A stretch of 64,000 nt of DNA. Source: Zarea fungicola (lineage: Eukaryota > Ascomycota > Sordariomycetes > Hypocreales > Cordycipitaceae). The notes under the pieces were generated by a model, which saw nothing but the letters and a program-made list of their open reading frames with translations, was not told the DNA's origin and searched no databases. The position numbers and the translations under genes are program-made. Location of the stretch: NCBI GenBank assembly GCA_900169235.1, contig FWCC01000040.1, forward strand, positions 62,001-126,000. The letters are read 5' to 3'. Shown piece after piece: positions 62,066-64,000 of this stretch; positions within the stretch are counted from its first letter, which is position 1; every line of letters starts with the position of its first letter.

Positions 62066-63438
62066 CGTGTCTGATACGTGAATGTTATCGCCGTGACTTG
62101 TTGCTCCGGTAGGATTTGCCAGGGCGGGGTGACGCGAGGCTACTACCAGGTAATCCTCGAAATAGTTCAGGGCCGGCAACTGAGTGAGAGTGGTGTAACA
62201 GATTTTCAGCTACTGCCTGTATTTGTCTGTGAATGTAGTCTAATGTTGTCCAGCAGCCATCACCAGCAGGCACAATGGTTGAGAAAGCTGAGCCAAGTTC
62301 ACACTCCGAGACGAAGGAATTATAGATGGAAAATAAGATAGGGAAAAAAAAAAGGTCCAACTGCCAACCAATGGGTGCGACTTGTATTTCCGTCAGAGCT
62401 TTTGTGAGAGCTCTGGTAACTAACTAGCGCGACAAAGGCGACCACGGGTACCGCCTTGCGGGTTTGTGTGGGTGGGGAAGTGTTCTGGCCAGGAAGATGT
62501 GAGCCGGGGTCAGCTCGGTAGCTGCGTCGGGGATACGTCTGGAACAGTATTTATTCCTTTTCGAGTCGACTGTGATAGGTTAGCGTGACTTGATGATCTT
62601 GATGCTGGCGAGGCACATTTATTAACTCTTGGAGTTTGTAAATGTGTAGAAGCAGAGTAGCGCTAGCTGTATGTACATGTACTTTCCGCCTGCGCTTTTA
62701 TAAGCAGTGCATCAGTGTAGTGTGCCGACGCTGCACGCTGATACGCTGCCTCTAGCCACTGTAGCGCCACAACGACTTTCAGCTTCTAACGCGTTGGCCG
62801 ATTCCTGCCGGTCACTAGGTATACTGCTAAGCAGACAGTGGCATGCTTGATAAAATAGCTGCTTAGTAGAGCTATATTCCAAAAAGTGTAAATGTAGTAG
62901 CTCCTTGGTCCCTTGCCGTTTGCCTTGGTATCTATTGGTCTTGTTCCTTTCGCAGCAAGCAATGACCATGACACCATCAGATGGCAAACGAAGAATTTGA
63001 ATTCCAAGATCGCTTCGGATGCACTTCTCGAGACAGAAAAAGAACGAAAGCGAGATTATATTAATCGAAGATTTGATAATTGGACAGCATTGAAAGCATT
63101 GAATTATTTATGTTCCTAGTATCAACTTATACCGCCTGTCTTCCTTAAAGGCCACAGTGCAGGACCCGCCATTGGTATTAAGTGCTCGCTCTAGGACTTG
63201 GAGGTCTCCCGGCCTTCTACCAGCTCCCACAACAGACATCCATTGCCAAGTGCTGCTGCAATTCCCATCTCCAACAACAAAACCTACAACCTGCGATTGC
63301 GTCTCTTTACCCGCCTTCTGTACACCAAACCAAAGCCGACCAGTTCCCCATCAAACGTCTCTACTCGAAACAAGCTCCAACGTCTCCTGCGCCAGCGCTC
63401 GGGGCCAAACCAGCTCGCCCCCCCTCCCTCCGGCCATA
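62066..63438. promoter_or_regulatory. Divergent promoter region, CaMKK-like gene and BET5
   Basis: About 1.4 kb between two divergent starts. Frame of the CaMKK exon stays open upstream to about 62,210, so some may be coding. The last 250 bp before BET5 are C-rich and probably its leader. Confidence 0.45.
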
Positions 63439-64000
63439 ATGACCGTCTACTCCTTCTACATCTTCGACCGCCACAGTACGCAGTCCACCTCCGTCACAAA
63501 GCTCTCCCAACACTTCAGAGCACAACGCCTAACCTCCTTTATCTTCTACTACAGCCGATTGCATATACTCCAAATCATGGATTCCCGCCTCCAACCCCCG
63601 TCCAAGCTCCAGCGGCGGCAGCGGCGGCGCGACCACGGCGGCCACAACCGGGTCGCAGCCGCCCAGCTCAACGTCTTCTGACAATGCCAAGCTGATGTTT
63701 GGCGCCATCTTCTCCCTCCGCAACATTGTGCGCAAACTCGGCGGCGACGACGACGCCTTCATTAGCTACCGCACGGCACAGTACAAATTGCACTTTTACG
63801 AGACCCCGGCCAACCTGCGTTTCGTCCTCTTGACCGACCCAGGGTCTGCAAGTATGCGCAACGTGCTGCATCAAATCTACATAAATCTGTGGGTTGAATA
63901 TGGTTGGTCTCCCCCCCACCCGTTCACCATCTCTCCTTTAATGCTAGTTGTGGTTTCCCCCTCCCAAAGGACGACGGGCTGCGAGGAAGTGGATTATTCT
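63439..64000 (+). CDS. bet5: TRAPP complex subunit BET5, partial
   Basis: BET5 (TRAPPC1) is a core subunit of the TRAPP tethering complex, which activates the Rab GTPase Ypt1 in ER-to-Golgi traffic. Exons are 63439-63475, 63555-63902 and a third starting at about 63,948; the gene runs off the window. The longin-like start MTVYSFYIFDRH is followed over intron 1 by TDCIYSKSW. A Ser/Gly/Thr-rich insert of about 30 residues follows, then NAKLMFGAIFSLRNIVRKLG, YRTAQYKLHFYETP and the NLWVEY end of exon 2. The exon 3 acceptor was chosen because it continues with Val-Val as in relatives; this end is less certain. Confidence 0.9.

Overview
The window comes from a filamentous ascomycete (Pezizomycotina). 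Genes are dense and on both strands. Introns are short (about 50-170 nt) with GTRNGT-like donors and CTRAY-like branch points. Several families are fungal, such as a Zn2Cys6 regulator of AflR type, DUF1770, DUF4360 and a Pth11-like rhodopsin-fold membrane protein. The mix suggests Sordariomycetes, probably Hypocreales, but I cannot name a species from sequence alone.

Layout. Positions 1-17,500 look like an accessory block: an AflR-like Zn2Cys6 factor, a secreted berberine-bridge-type FAD oxidoreductase, a Pth11-like membrane protein, a decayed short-chain dehydrogenase, a decayed secreted-protein gene, a DUF4360 secreted protein and a pepsin-type secreted aspartic protease. Two of the full-length genes (FAD oxidoreductase and protease) carry a reading-frame break that no intron explains, and two more loci are clear relics. 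An unresolved poly-C gap with two N bases lies just before the membrane protein gene.

Positions 18,200-41,970 are a compact core block: a SIP3/LAM1-type sterol-transfer protein, release factor eRF1, a DUF1770 protein, a WHIM-like chromatin protein, ribosomal protein uL2, adenosine kinase, an EST1/EBS1/SMG7-like protein, a ZNF511-like zinc finger, the splicing factor BUD31, complex I subunit NDUFA6, and RNA polymerase I/III subunit RPC19. I resolved exon structures for all of these, and they keep frame across every junction. Genes are mostly in divergent or convergent pairs with 300-1,300 bp between them.

Positions 42,000-63,400 are gene-poor. Long leaders and non-coding stretches separate a disordered fungal protein, a HAL5/NPR1-type kinase and a CaMKK/SAK1-type kinase. 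This region also holds an old protein-gene relic (42,527-42,874), an AT-rich tract (about 45,650-45,850) and a candidate cysteine-rich small-protein gene (56,962-57,249) that has no ATG in its open frame. The window ends inside the TRAPP subunit gene BET5.

No tRNA, rRNA, CRISPR array or intact transposon was seen. I found no convincing new multi-gene system. The most useful leads are the cysteine-rich candidate, the broken secreted enzymes and the relics, which together point to an accessory locus that is decaying next to a conserved core.
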